Origin: Plantago elongata
Taxonomy: Eukaryota > Streptophyta > Magnoliopsida > Lamiales > Plantaginaceae
Direction: 5' to 3'
Assembly: GCA_036897095.1 (NCBI GenBank)
Contig: JAYMSP010001910.1
Coordinates: 1-27,778 of the forward strand
Length of the DNA stretch: 27,778 nt
Made by a program: the position numbers and the translations under genes. Each line of letters starts with the position of its first letter. Position 1 is the first letter of the stretch. The notes beneath the pieces are model-generated. The model did no database searches and had not been told where the DNA came from. It worked only from the letters and a program-made list of their open reading frames with translations. This document shows positions 8,647 to 20,056 of the stretch, in pieces.

Positions 8647-11600
8647 ATGGCGGCTTCTGTTGTTGCTACTACTTCTGCTCCTTCAATTGGCTTTCCGGCT
8701 ACCGGAATTCGAATGGGCTCCACCAGATTCTGCAACCGCCATGTGTCAACTGGGTTCAGCAAGGCTCGTGCGCTCAAAATTCGGTCTGACTTGGACTCCA
8801 ATGTCTCTGACATGACTGTTAATGGTATGATTATCCAGCTTTTCTTTTTTCTGGGCATGATTAATTTTGCTCATTTGGTGTGTAAAGAGTAGAGGTTTTG
8901 TTGTATAGTGAAATTGGTCCGTGAAAGTTGGAATTTTGTTGGTGTTAAGGTGCTGGGATTGTGAAGTTTTGGTGATTGAGTTGAGTTTATGCGGTTTTCA
9001 GAGTGATGAAGTGTAGTTTTGCTCTTGTTTAGTTTTGTTGATTGAATTGTGAGTTTTGGTGGTGTGAGATGATGTGTGTTCTTTTAATGGATCATGGATG
9101 GAATGGTGGATGTGTTTTGCAGCTCCTAAAGGGTTATTTCCACCGGAGCCCGAGCACTATAGGGGACCGAAGCTCAAGGTGGCGATTATAGGAGCGGGTT
9201 TGGCTGGGATGTCAACTGCGGTTGAGCTTCTAGATCAGGGTCATGAGGTTTGTTTTCCAATTCCGTGTATGTCCATGCATTTGTTTGTTAAATCCAACTA
9301 CAGATAAATCTTGAAACGACTTTTGCCTGTTCATTTGGTTTCTAATTTATCTGATATTGATGACGCTTGCAGGTAGATATATATGAATCTAGGCAGTTTA
9401 TTGGTGGAAAAGTGGGTTCGTTTGTTGATAAAAAAGGAAACCACGTTGAGATGGGACTACATGTTTTCTTTGGGTGCTACAATAATCTCTTCCGCTTGAT
9501 GAAAAAGGTAAAGATCAATTTGTTCATCCAGCATTTAGGACACATACTATGTTGTCTATTAAACAGTTTCTCTTATTTCACATAGGAATTTACAGTTGCG
9601 TTTTTACCAAATTTTGTCCATTAGAACCCCATAAGAACTTTAACTGAAATTTCTCATGATACTGCTCCACTCTAGGCCGAGTTACAAAAACAACAGCGTA
9701 CTCATCTTCTTATGGCAGGACACTACCCGTTTGAGTTTTGTCCAATGTGAACCTATATGCATCATGAATTCATGATGAGTTGTTGCTTCTGCGTATATGA
9801 TGGAGTTTAACTCGTTCAGTGTTAACATTTTTTATTTGTTTCCAAACTTTAATATCCTAGGTAGGGGCTGATAAAAATCTGCTCGTGAAGGATCATACCC
9901 ACACATTTGTCAACAGAGGCGGTGATATAGGAGGTAGACAAATATACACTGTTAACTAATATGTGCCTCTTTTCTTTTGAAAATGATTCGTTTGGGGTCT
10001 AAATTAAAGGAAGATATGGTTCTGACAGCTTCTATCTTATTGCAGAGCTTGATTTTCGTTTTCTAGTTGGTGCTCCACTTCATGGAATCAATGCATTTTT
10101 GACAACAAACCAGCTAAAGGTTCTTCTTGTCTTAGCATTTTTACTTGCTGTTTCTGCGCTCCTTCGTTGATTAGCTGAAGCAACACTAAAGTGTTCCTAG
10201 GCTTGATCACATGTATCAATTACTTCATTCTGTTCACACAATACCATTATCTGATAATAGTATTTCCTCTATATATAAACGGAACAGACTGAAGCTTTGG
10301 CTCTTATTTTTTTAATCAGAAATGTTGAATTATGTTTCTGAACATTTTCATAATTTTGACGTGCAGCCATATGATAAAGCAAGAAACGCTTTGGCTCTTG
10401 CTCTCAGCCCAGTTGTGAGAGCTCTAGTGGATCCAGATGGAGCAATGAGGGTCATACGAGATTTGGATAAAGTTTGTTCTCTCTATCCTTGTCCAGTGCC
10501 TTTTCTTTTGTTTTTTACTCTTATTGCATGAGCTCGGGGCCGGGGGAGAAGTTGAAAAAATTAGCGTTGTTAATCAGATTCTAATTGTTTGTGTGTAAGA
10601 GGATTGATAGGTTTTTGGTCCTTTGGCAGTTGATCTTCAATTGTCTATTTGAACTTTTATGTACTTCAGTTACAGGGTAAATATGATTTACCTATATTGT
10701 TTATTGTTTATTGTCCTACACAGATTGAATCTGTATTGCATTATTGTTTATTGTCCTACACAGATTTCTTTAGTTGTTGTCAGGCAACTTATCCACAAGA
10801 TTGTACCATAATTCTTTAATACTTAATGGCCAAAACATGTATTTTGGAATGTAAACTTACCTTGGATGTCTATTCATCGACAGATCAGCTTCTCCGACTG
10901 GTTCATGTCCAAAGGAGGCACTCGCTTGAGTATTCAGAGGATGTGGGACCCTGTTGCTTATGCCCTAGGGTTTATCGACTGTGATAATATTAGTGCGCGT
11001 TGCATGCTTACTATATTTTCACTTTTTGCTACAAAGACTGAGGCTTCCCTATTACGCATGCTTAAAGGTTCTCCAGATGTTTATTTGAGTGGCCCCATTA
11101 GAAACTATATCACCGAGAAAGGTGGCAGGTATGGCTGATATAGTTATCAAACTATGTGTACACCATTTTTTTAAAATCTTGTATCTCTTCATACCATCTT
11201 GAGTTTGTATATGTGTTAGTTAGTCTCAACCTTTTCTATACCTCTTTGTTGGTGCAGGTTCCATCTACGGTGGGGATGCAGGGAAGTTCTTTATGATAGA
11301 TCTCCTGATGGAAGTATGTATGTAACTGGGCTTTCCATGTCCAAGGTATATCTTTGTTTTTTGTACTGACCTTTCCATTTTTTATCATGCTGAACTGATC
11401 TTACATCATTTTTTACCAGACTCTAGCTGCATTCATTCCTCAATCTACTTTGCATTTCATGTAGCATAAAGATTTTGTGCTAAATTTGGTTTGGAAAATA
11501 AAGAGCTTTCCTTTTATTACTTGAGACTAAAGTCGAGTTCGATTGGACATTTATGCTCTAAATGATTTGAAAGTAGAAAGCTTGACGTGGTGCAACTTGA

Positions 11601-13564
11601 AACCTAGTAAATCCATCTTCAGTTATATGTATTTTTTCTCCTTCACATACAATCTAACTTAAATTTCTGATGCATTACATTACATAGATGCGTCATTCCT
11701 TCTTTCCCGCTTTCTCTATTGTCTACAATAGATCTTTTTCCAAATGGTAATAATATAGAACTGCAATGGAGGAGCAATTTTGATCATCAAAATCAGAACT
11801 CGCATTGCTATAAGGAACTTTGGTCAATCTGACACTCTGGTAATCCATTTTGGCTCATATTATGTGTTGTGAGTGTCTCCATTAATGGTTTCTGCCAAAA
11901 AATTTAGAATTGTTAGTCAATCTGACAATCTTATAATCTATTCTTGGCACATATCATTTGCCATTAGTGTATCTGTTATTGGTTTCTTGCCAAGAAAATG
12001 ATGACTTATGACTGTTATCTTTGCAGGCTACCCAAAAACAAATCGTCAAGGCTGATGCCTATGTAGCAGGTCTGTGACATAACCAAACTCTGTCTTCTCT
12101 CTTCAACGCTCCAGTTTGTTGATTAATAGGTCTGAAAGAAGCTTTTTCTTTTTTGTTGTTGCAGCATGTGATGTTCCTGGAATTAAAAAATTACTTCCAA
12201 AACCTTGGAGGGAGTCGCAATTCTTTGATAATATCTATAAGCTTGTTGGAGTACCTGTCGTCACAGTACAGCTGCGATATAATGGCTGGGTTACAGAGCT
12301 GGGGGACTTGGAACGTGCAAGGTAAGCACAAACCATTTTTGTTGTTGTAGCACTATTCGTTTAGCTTCTCCGACCATTTCAACTTATGCTAACACCGAGA
12401 GTATCAGGCAACTGAGGCAAGCTGCGGGTCTGGATAATCTTCTATACACTCCAGATGCAGATTTCTCTTGTTTTGCGGATCTTGCTCTCACATCCCCAGC
12501 AGATTATTACATTGAGGGCCAAGGGTCATTGCTTCAGTAAGAGAACCACTGATTACATATATTTATATAATTTAATGTCCAACTATATTCTATAAGGAGC
12601 TGTCTAAGTAATGTAGTCAGGGAGTTTCTGCTATCTTATATTCTGCTAACCTTGTTATATGGTACAGATGTGTACTGACACCTGGTGACCCATACATGCC
12701 TCTACCAAATGATGAAATCATAAGAAGAGTAACAAAGCAGGTTGGTATTTCTTGTGCCATTCATTATTGTCAGAAGTGAGATATGTACAGTTAGTTCTGA
12801 ATACTAGAAGAGTTTTAAGTAAAAACTTCACTCAGAATCTCTGCGAAAGCAAAGGAAAAAATAAATGAAACCGAGAGAACTGAAGGCATCATCATCCATA
12901 AAATATGATTAGATCCTAATACATTGATTAGTGCAGTATTTCCAAAATTAAAACTCAAAACGTTATTACATGTTAAAGGTTCTATTTATACTTGGGGTGG
13001 TACTGTAGCTAAAGGTCTTCTCCGTTTTTCTTCGATTTTACTTGGAGTTCTAGAAACATAAAAAAATGTGTCTGTATTGCTGATATGGAGTTCTTGGTAC
13101 CAGGTCTTGACTCTCTTCCCGTCGTCCCAAGGCCTGGAGGTCACATGGACATCAGTCGTGAAAATTGGACAGTCTTTATACCGTGAAGGACCTGGTAAAG
13201 ATCCATTCAGGCCAGACCAGAAGACGCCAGTGAAGAACTTCTTCCTTGCTGGCTCATACACTAAACAGGTGACTATTTATACTACAAATCATTTTATCCC
13301 GGTTCATGCAGATGATTAACTTTTCTCTGTGATCATATACTTACATAATTAACGTTCAAGACCTCACAGGCTTCATCGTGTTCTTTTTATTTAATTAATA
13401 TTTGTTCCAACCAGGATTACATTGACAGCATGGAAGGAGCAACTCTATCTGGAAGACAATGTTCTGCATTCATATGCAATGCTGGAGAAGAGCTGGTGGC
13501 ACTGAGAAAAATTATTGCTGCCTTGGGATTGAAAGAAGCAGCAGAAGAGTTGACGTTCGTCTAA
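8647..13564 (+). CDS. ZDS: Zeta-carotene desaturase, chloroplast
   Basis: FAD-dependent desaturase of plastid membranes. It converts 9,9'-di-cis-zeta-carotene via neurosporene to prolycopene, passing electrons to plastoquinone, downstream of PSY, PDS and Z-ISO. Fourteen exons: 8647-8824, 9123-9247, 9373-9507, 9861-9933, 10046-10119, 10367-10471, 10884-11128, 11258-11345, 12027-12069, 12165-12321, 12408-12536, 12668-12740, 13104-13268, 13415-13564. They total 1740 nt (579 aa), the usual family length, and all junctions are GT-AG. The Ser/Thr-rich transit peptide is within residues 1 to about 50. The Rossmann FAD motif IIGAGLAG has its glycines at 83, 85 and 88, with acidic Glu106 in DIYES. The C-terminal desaturase signature is [20 protein letters not shown] near 522-540. 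No key motif is missing. It is divergent from the DUF2358 gene, with EMC2 downstream in the same orientation. Confidence 0.97.
10699..10765. repeat. Short direct repeat in ZDS intron 6
   Basis: The unit ATTGTTTATTGTCCTACACA occurs twice, near 10700 and 10742, about 42 bases apart. It is a small intronic tandem duplication with no sign of function. Confidence 0.7.
11821..12000. repeat. Diverged tandem repeat in ZDS intron 8
   Basis: Two diverged copies of a unit of about 93 bases run from GTCAATCTGACACTCTGGTA (about 11823) and GTCAATCTGACAATCTTATA (about 11916). Both continue through similar TTGGCNCATAT and GGTTTCT-GCCAA segments. Many substitutions make it an old duplication. Confidence 0.65.
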
Positions 13565-14089
13565 TGGGCTCAATTGCTCAAAATTCGAGCTATTAGTTAC
13601 ATATACAGGGCAATACAGTATGATGCATCTAGCTGAAAGAGCAGCGATGCCAGTGTTAGAATTTACAATGTCATAGTGATTATACTTCCGTTGTAGATTC
13701 TCGCTGGAAATTTTAGCTACAAACGTTACCACTACAGTAATTTATGCAGCAGTGAGGGATTAACCATGCTGTAACTTGAATCACATCTGGTTTTCTTGTC
13801 TGATGGTACTATGTGTAGATGTAAAGAGTTTCCTACGTTTTCTACTGAGATTGGTCATAGCCATAGGCATTTCAAATTTTAATTGAGCAGAAAGCATACT
13901 AGCTAGTAGCTAGACATGATAAGCAGACTCTGCGAATTCTTGGAGAAAGGTTATCGGCCCAATTTCCGGTTCTGTTTTGATAACACTGGGTGTTGGTTGG
14001 TTCAGTTTCCAAAATTTTAGACGGGCGAGGTTCCAGCCAGTCCTTGTGTGTTATTGGATGAAATTTACTCTATACAGTATTATGTATTA
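13565..14089 (+). other. ZDS 3' flank
   Basis: This stretch follows the ZDS stop and should include its 3' untranslated region. No exon is seen. A minus-strand open frame at 13445-13732 is antisense to the last ZDS exon and is not protein-like. Confidence 0.5.
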
Positions 14090-14590
14090 ACCAAGTTTAA
14101 GCTGAATGCGGACGGTAGTTGTCGGCCTTTCAAGAATGAAGGAGCATTTGGTTGTGTGCTGCGTGACGAGGAGGGCAAATGGGTCTGGGATATGTCAAAA
14201 AAACTCGTGACACCTACGGTTAATGAGACAGAGCTTCAGGGAATGATCCAAGGACTCAGAATTAGGTTGGTATAGAAGAACCGAAGATAATTGTGAAAAC
14301 AGACTTTAAAACGGTGTTTGTCTGGGTTATGAACCTGGACCTGCCACCGAACACTTAAAAGATATTTGTGACCGTTACAAAGAGGCTCATACGGATGCCC
14401 CTGGAATATAAAAGTCAAGAATATTGAAGGTAAATTCATGTGCCGAACATGTAGCATCTTTAGGCTATCATTATAATGGAGAGAGGAAGTTTTGGCTATT
14501 CCAACCACATCTTTAATTTTGATTTTGGGTTCTGACTTGGCTACTAAGCTTAATATATTTTTTTATTTATCAAAAAAAATAAAATAAAAA
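14090..14590 (+). pseudogene. RNase H domain fragment of a retroelement
   Basis: From about 14093 the plus strand encodes KFKLNADGSCRPFKNEGAFG then CVLRDEEGKWVW and NETELQGMIQGLR, the start of a plant RNase H-like (RVT_3) domain. The first catalytic Asp is in ADGS and the Glu is in NETEL. A TAG at 14273-14275 and a frameshift break it. The continuation from 14275 (EEPKIIVKTDFKTVF) supplies the next catalytic Asp, and a later frame gives EHVASLGYHYNGERKF. It ends in a T/A-rich tail near 14555-14590. Such domains are the C-terminal end of plant non-LTR (LINE) polyproteins. This is a 5'-truncated, inactive copy. Confidence 0.75.
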
Positions 14591-14671
14591 TTCATATTTA
14601 ATAACACCAAGTTTAATATATAATCATAAAAGAAGTTTTTGCGGAAGTCATTGGTACATAGCCCATTTGTA

Positions 14672-14918
14672 CTCCCTCCGTCCTGTACAATAAGACAAAT
14701 ATTCTTTTTATGACGTCCCACAGAATTAGATATGTTTTGAAAATAGTAAAAAAGTACATCCACTAACTAATTTAACATTCATATTATACTTAAAAAGTAA
14801 TTCCACTAATTAAAAACCTCCACTAACTAATTTAATATTCATATTGTAACAATAAACAATTGACTGCATTAAAAATAGTGTTAAAAATTTTATGTCTTAT
14901 TGTACGAAACGGAGGGAG
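14672..14918. mobile_element. Stowaway-type MITE (Tc1/mariner)
   Basis: A 247-bp non-coding element has terminal inverted repeats beginning CTCCCTCCGT at the left and ending ACGGAGGGAG at the right, flanked by TA on both sides (14670-14671 and 14919-14920). The repeats match at 23 of 26 positions, including the shared inner part GTACAATAAGACA. Inside, CACTAACTAATTTAA occurs twice exactly 60 bases apart (14761 and 14821). This is the classic plant Stowaway structure; it would be moved by a mariner-like transposase from elsewhere. Confidence 0.93.
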
Positions 14919-14920
14919 TA

Positions 14921-15770
14921 TTAGCTTACTCATTAAATTTTTTAAGGTATATAGTGGTCCCATTTATGTGCGAAATGGAAGATTAGGGGCTGATTGGTCA
15001 GGCATTTAAATGCCCTCATTTGGTTCGATAAACAGTGATTTGGCCTAAAATACACTTCAAATAACCCCCATTTCAATTTCATTCCAAACACAATTTCACC
15101 AAAATTCTCATTCAAATGTCATGCCAATCAATCTCAAAGTGCATCTTGTTGGATTGTTTCAAATCAATCTCATTTTAATTCTATACTCTAGAGAGTTTAG
15201 AGTTAGTTGTGCATAGATTAACGAAGCAAAAAGTGAATTTTAACAGTATGAGTATCATTATCAATTTTTTTAAGTTCTCTTAAACTTAATTTGAAATTTT
15301 AGAGCTTGAATAATCATCAAAAATTAAAAAATTTATAAAAATATAAAGTAAATGTTTATAAAAATAATATCGTAATTGCACAATGTAATTTTTAAAGAAA
15401 ATAATAGAATGGTGTTGAACCCAAAACAGTATAACGTACATTGCAATGATGTGAGTTTTGGAATTTTATTTGATATTCGTGTCAATTGTGATTTTTAAAG
15501 TTTCGGAGGTTGTTTGGTGAAAAATTTAAATTTAACTTTTGTAGTTAAAACTAATCAAAAGTTTTAATTTTTCTATTTGGATCACTCCCTAGCAATAAAT
15601 TAATCTCTAATTTGAATCTAAAATTTATATGACATCATATATTTAAATTTATATGTAATTGTTTTAAACATAAGTAAATAGAGTAAGTATAGTAAAAGGG
15701 GAAACTTTCTTATTACATAGAAAAATTTGGTTTTAATGATAAAAATTGGTTAAGATACACGGTTTCTTGG
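14921..15770. other. AT-rich intergenic, no gene seen
   Basis: No exon or protein-like frame is seen. Segments such as GGGGCTGATTGGTCAGGCAT near 14988 and GAGGTTGTTTGGTG near 15507 resemble terminal motifs of hAT or Harbinger MITEs. I could not pair them into an element with target-site duplications. Confidence 0.4.
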
Positions 15771-15972
15771 AGAAACAAACCGGACCGGTTGCCTATATAT
15801 AGACTAAAATATATTGAAAATTGAGAAAAATAAAAAACACATAGTAAAACGTGTTTGTGTGAGTTCTACGAGTTTCTCTCCTCCAATCTACCGTTTTCTC
15901 ACCGGATTTTCACCGTTTCCACTTTGTTTCCACCGAATTTCAACTAAATAGCTTCCATGGGCGTGAATCAGG
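15771..15972 (+). promoter_or_regulatory. Promoter-like segment with possible first exon
   Basis: A near-palindrome AACCGGACCGGTT (about 15778) is followed by a TATA-like CTATATATAG (about 15793). Next comes a CT-rich, ACCG-rich leader and then ATGGGCGTGAATCAG at 15958-15972, with a consensus donor (CAG/GTAAAA). This would be the first coding exon (MGVNQ) of a gene, but no following exon was recognised in the next 3 kb. It may be a decayed gene, a transposon-captured promoter, or a chance arrangement. Confidence 0.3.
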
Positions 15973-16099
15973 TAAAAACCTCTTTATTTTTGCGATCTAT
16001 TTCGAATGTTGTGTGTGTTTTTATGGGTGTTTTGTGTGTGTTTCATGTTTTTTGATTCAATTTTCGTGATTTGATGTTCAAAACTTTTAGATCCAGTTG

Positions 16100-16480
16100 T
16101 TATAATGTTCAAATTCACAAATCCAAAACGATGAAGAAACTAGCTCTCCATATTTGAAAATCATTCACGAAAATCTGTTCAGATTTGAAAAACATATTAG
16201 ATCTGAACAATAAATCCGTACGTACCTTACAGTTTTTACAACAATTCTTATGGTTTTTAGCTTGTGTTGTATTTTTCTGATTTGTTATAGTTTTAAGATG
16301 CATTGTTATAGTTTTACGTGTCAATGTTATAGTTTTAAGCCTCAATATTACTGTCTTTAGCTTGTTAATGTTCAAATTCACAAATCCAGAATGATAAAGA
16401 GGCTTGCTCGCTAGATCTGGAAATCATTCATGGCAAAATGTTCACATATGTAAATCAAATCAGTATGTACCTTATTGTTT
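16100..16480. repeat. Diverged duplication flanking 21-bp minisatellite
   Basis: AATGTTCAAATTCACAAATCC occurs at about 16104 and again at about 16367. Each copy is followed by related sequence (GCT-rich run, AAATCATTCA, then GTACCTTA), so a segment of about 120 bases is duplicated with about 263-base spacing. Between them are three tandem 21-bp units beginning TGTTATAGTTTTA at 16283, 16304 and 16325, with a degenerate fourth. The minus-strand open frame across this region (16115-16381) merely reads the 21-bp unit as a 7-residue repeat. Confidence 0.75.
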
Positions 16481-17190
16481 TAATTACTCTAGGTCGCAAG
16501 AATCATTAAATTAAACATGTCCAACTAATTTGAAGAATTTAGTTGGTCGATCGATCATGCCTAAATGTTGATAGCGTAATCATTGGGGGTCATTCACACA
16601 AGTGGATGTAACTTATACAATCATATAATTAGGCATGCATGTATTTAAAGCTAAATGAATGAACATCGTAGTTGTCACCAATACATATTCAATTTCACAT
16701 ATTGTTTGTACAATTTCACGATATCACACATGTGCTTTGTGCTTTTGTGCGAGTACGCAACTAGATAATTTTAACAGGGGCTTTTGTGTGAATATTTGAT
16801 TGTCTGTTATGCTCGAATTAGATTGTTAATGGGGTTGTAAAAATGTATGTATTAAATGTAAACTATAATTAACATTCTTCAATTTAATTTAAGATTAATT
16901 AGTGGTTAAAATTCTAGTTTGACTTGGAGAAAATATATAAGCTTATTTAGAATGAAGGAATGCATATTCAAGTAAACCAATTATATGAGAAATGATTATT
17001 TGTCGCAAAATATAAACTATGTTACTACATCAAAAAAAAATTTCAAATTTTATTATTTTGCGATCAACTGTCTTTCATTTTGACCACAATTTTACCTTGA
17101 AACTATAGTAATAAATAACTCTATAAAAGTCCATATTAAAATTCTAATAATTAATTTTTTATTATATAATTTTAATAAATGATTTACTAC
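16481..17190. other. AT-rich intergenic, no gene seen
   Basis: No exon, repeat or RNA gene recognised. Composition is AT-rich throughout. Confidence 0.5.
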
Positions 17191-17194
17191 TTTA

Positions 17195-18045
17195 TATTTT
17201 AAGAACATGCCCGACCCTGAACCCATGCAGATTGTTGAGCCGCATGGGTCCCTACATTTTATAGGGCCCAAGGTCATAGCCCATATGTAGTACAGTTAAA
17301 ATTTTATTTTATTCTTTCCATTTTCTAAAACTAACGCAGAAGAGGAGAAGCGAAAAAATTGCGCTTCAGCAATCATCAGCGGTCGAAATTCATAAGAAAA
17401 TGACGGCCTAAATAAACATAGTAAAAGATTGAATTCTCAAATCACATCTAATTTCATCTATGATTCTTGTTCTATATATCCTCAAAGTACCGTTAGTATT
17501 CTTGGACTATAAGTATGTTTTCAATTACAAGTATTAATCTAATTCTCTTCCATAATTTGTTTCTCTATTACGATTTGGACGGTGCAAGCTATTCGCGGTG
17601 GTGATGTGGAGACCCAGAGGAATATTGTAGTTCTGATTTGGTTTTGGTTAAGTGTTCATCAAAGAATGACTTTTTTGGGCATGGTAGCTAGTAGTAGTAT
17701 TAGCTTGGGTGTTAACCTTTTTTAGTTCGATTTTGATTTCTGTATTTGGTTTCATCGTCTCTTGTATTCTCCTTTTGTTGGTTTGGAGCATATTGGACTC
17801 GTTGAAAAGTTATTAATAAAAATTTTGCCCTTTGAAAAAATGATAAAAATAGAATTCGAGGCTTTCATTGGGAAGATAATGTTAATATTGTGTTTGAGAT
17901 TTTGTTTTGGCATATACATATTTTATTATATATAATATTTAATTTTTTTTCATGTTCATTGTATAATCGTTCGGAGCCACTTTTAAAATTTCGCATGGGG
18001 CCTCATAATTTCCGGGTCGACCTTGTTTAAGAGTACTTTATAGTT
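17195..18045. mobile_element. Candidate degenerate inverted-repeat element
   Basis: The left end (17195-17230: CTTTATATTTTAAGAACATG then CCCGACCCTGAACCCATG) resembles the reverse complement of the right end (about 17990-18045: CTATAAAGTACTCTTAAACA then AGGTCGACCCGG...CCCCATG). This suggests old terminal inverted repeats around about 850 bp. Matching is partial with gaps and no target-site duplication was identified. The interior includes a LINE-like tail (17590-17842). Low confidence. Confidence 0.25.
17590..17842 (+). mobile_element. Probable 3' end of a truncated LINE
   Basis: A GT/T-rich stretch encodes a decaying hydrophobic frame (LVVVLAWVLTFFSSILISVF) that runs to TTATTAATAAAAATTTTGCC followed by CTTTGAAAAAATG. 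The TAATAAAATTTTGCC-type ending before an A-rich tail is characteristic of plant non-LTR retrotransposon 3' ends. No reverse transcriptase or endonuclease remains. No flanking duplication was resolved. Confidence 0.3.
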
Positions 18046-18301
18046 AAAGTTAAAGATAGTTGACCGATTGCTACTCAAACTTATTAAATCAAATATAATT
18101 TTAAATGAATAAGAATAAATTTCATAATTCTTTTCATAGATAAATGAATTCAATTTAATATATTATGTTATTTAATGCATAAATATGAGTATATACGTTC
18201 TAAATTCATATAATGTACATTCACAACCTTAAATTGTGGCGCTGCAGCATGTGTTCATATCGTTGCAGCATTGTGCCGTCATCGAAAATATATATGTAGC
18301 C

Positions 18302-19316
18302 AGGGACGGACACACTCATGCACAAGGGGCAACAATTGAATTTTGCCTGTGGAATTATTATTTTACCCCCGAACCTAATTATCTTAACAAATTCTATAAG
18401 TGTGTACTTACAATATATTCAGGAAATGAAAAATCACTAGAATTTCAAAGAAATCCAACAACCACAAAGAACAAAACATAAAAGAGAAAATCACTGGAAA
18501 AGATAATAGAAATTTAACAACAAATTGAATATCTTGAACACATGCTGCAGATAATAGAAATTTAACAACAAATTTTATTGATATTCCAGATTCTAGGAGT
18601 AATTGTAAAGAATAAAGACTTGCAATAGCTTATATAACTAAACTACTGTGGCACTGTACTCTACTGCACTCTACCGATCTACTCCGATCGCCACCTATCT
18701 ACTCTTCTTCTTGGTGAGAAATCCCATTTCTAATTGCATAAATGTTGTAGTATGTGTTAATAAATTGTTTAGTTTTATATTCTATTGAATTTTGCGGGGA
18801 AGAATATGTGCATTGATGAATTGGGTTAGGATGTACATACACCAACGCACCATGGTAGTGTACACTTTTGACTTGCCACATTTTTTTAGAATTAGTTTGA
18901 TTTTGTGACACGTTCTGCACTTTTAATTCCTTGGGTATAGTATAGAGTACTTGTAGTAGTATATTTTATTTTGATTAATTTGGTACAATTTTTAGGACTA
19001 ATTGCGGATTAGTTATATAATATGTTGTCTAGTTATTGTATAAATTATAACGTCTTGGAATAGACGTGCATTTAAATGTTATATTATTATCAATATATAT
19101 AATTTTAATTTTAGAGGGTCTTAAAAGTGAGTTGTCGAGTGAACGTTATATATACACTTTTATATGTGTATACTATTCAAGATAAACCTTCAGTGTTTCA
19201 AGCTTGAATTATAGAATTTATACGTTTTAGTATATTTATACAATGGTTTTAGAAGATTTATTTATTTTATATATTTATAAATTTTGCTACCCCTCAACAA
19301 ATTTTCTGCGTCCGTC
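18302..19316. mobile_element. Candidate hAT/MULE-like degenerate element
   Basis: The left edge GGGACGGACACACTC...AAGGGGCAAC (about 18302) and the right edge (about 19275-19316, reverse complement GACGGACGC...GAGGGGTAGCAAAATT) share an imperfect inverted repeat. The GGACGGAC core and the GGGG-AGC/AAC part have the same spacing order. Such GGGACGGA termini are seen on plant DNA-transposon derivatives. The interior is non-coding, with a 26-bp direct repeat (18501 and 18549). A TATA-like and CT-rich segment at 18630-18715 may be promoter-like. No clear target-site duplication. Confidence 0.3.
18501..18574. repeat. 26-bp direct repeat, 48-bp spacing
   Basis: AGATAATAGAAATTTAACAA followed by CAAATT occurs at 18501 and 18549. 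It is a short exact duplication in non-coding DNA. Confidence 0.85.
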
Positions 19317-20056
19317 AGCAGTGTAACAACACAATCAATAAAGTATGTGGCAATATTTTCATTCAAATCACAAAAAAATCACAGTGCTATGTTCGTACCT
19401 TTACGTTTTTGACTATTTCGGATGATATAACATCAAATCGAGAATGGTGAGAGCACAATCTTCAATGGCGAGATGAATCGATGAATTCCACAGCTGCATT
19501 CTGGTGGTTTTCACGTTTTTCGGGTGATTTTCACCGTTTTCCGGTGATGGAAACTAGAGAGAGAAAGAAGAACGAGAAAACAACTAATGAAGCGTGAAAG
19601 TTAGGGTTTAGCTGATAAATTTGTGTATTACTATAGTCCGATCAAGTTTCTGGCCATTAAATTAGGGTGTTTTTGACAACTAGTTATTAGTTAGTATTAA
19701 TTTTTAATATATATAAATTATGTATTAAGATCTCTATCTAATGGAGTATCTTAATAGAATTCTTCAATATATATATATATGCCATTCAATCGGTGACTAT
19801 GTATGATTCTTTTAATTTTTTAATGAATTTATAATCGTAAATAAATTGACGACCATAGTAATAATGATGATAATAATAATTTGGTTGATATTTACAAGAA
19901 ATTGAGCGAAAGAGTGACTCCACTGATACAAGTAAAAGAAAACAAACACATCCTCCAATCTTGCACTGTGCTTTGCTTTTGGTCTTTCTTCTTCCTCCTC
20001 CAGCTCCATCAATCACCAATCAACGCTCTCTAGATCCAATCAAACTTGACATCAAT
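19317..20056. other. EMC2 upstream region
   Basis: This region contains the expected EMC2 promoter and leader. An (AT)n run lies at 19767-19780 and a CT-rich leader (CTTCTTCCTCCTCC) at about 19988. On the minus strand 19440-19640 has a leader-like composition with TAGGGTTT and ACCGG motifs and a short open frame (MQLWNSSIHL...), not recognisable. No TATA box could be assigned firmly. Confidence 0.4.

Noticed and set aside
8469..8789. Frame overlapping the ZDS start
   Set aside because: It begins with TTG and is a shifted frame over the ZDS leader and first exon.
12986..13261. Minus-strand 91-codon frame
   Set aside because: It is antisense to ZDS exon 13, whose plus-strand translation is conserved.
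16115..16381. Minus-strand frame with a repeating LKTIT-like peptide
   Set aside because: The 7-residue periodicity is only the 21-bp minisatellite read in frame; there is no protein family or splice context.
19786..20019. Minus-strand frames upstream of EMC2
   Set aside because: Translations are low-complexity (poly-Ile/Tyr from TAATAATAAT and Lys/Glu from CT-rich leader).
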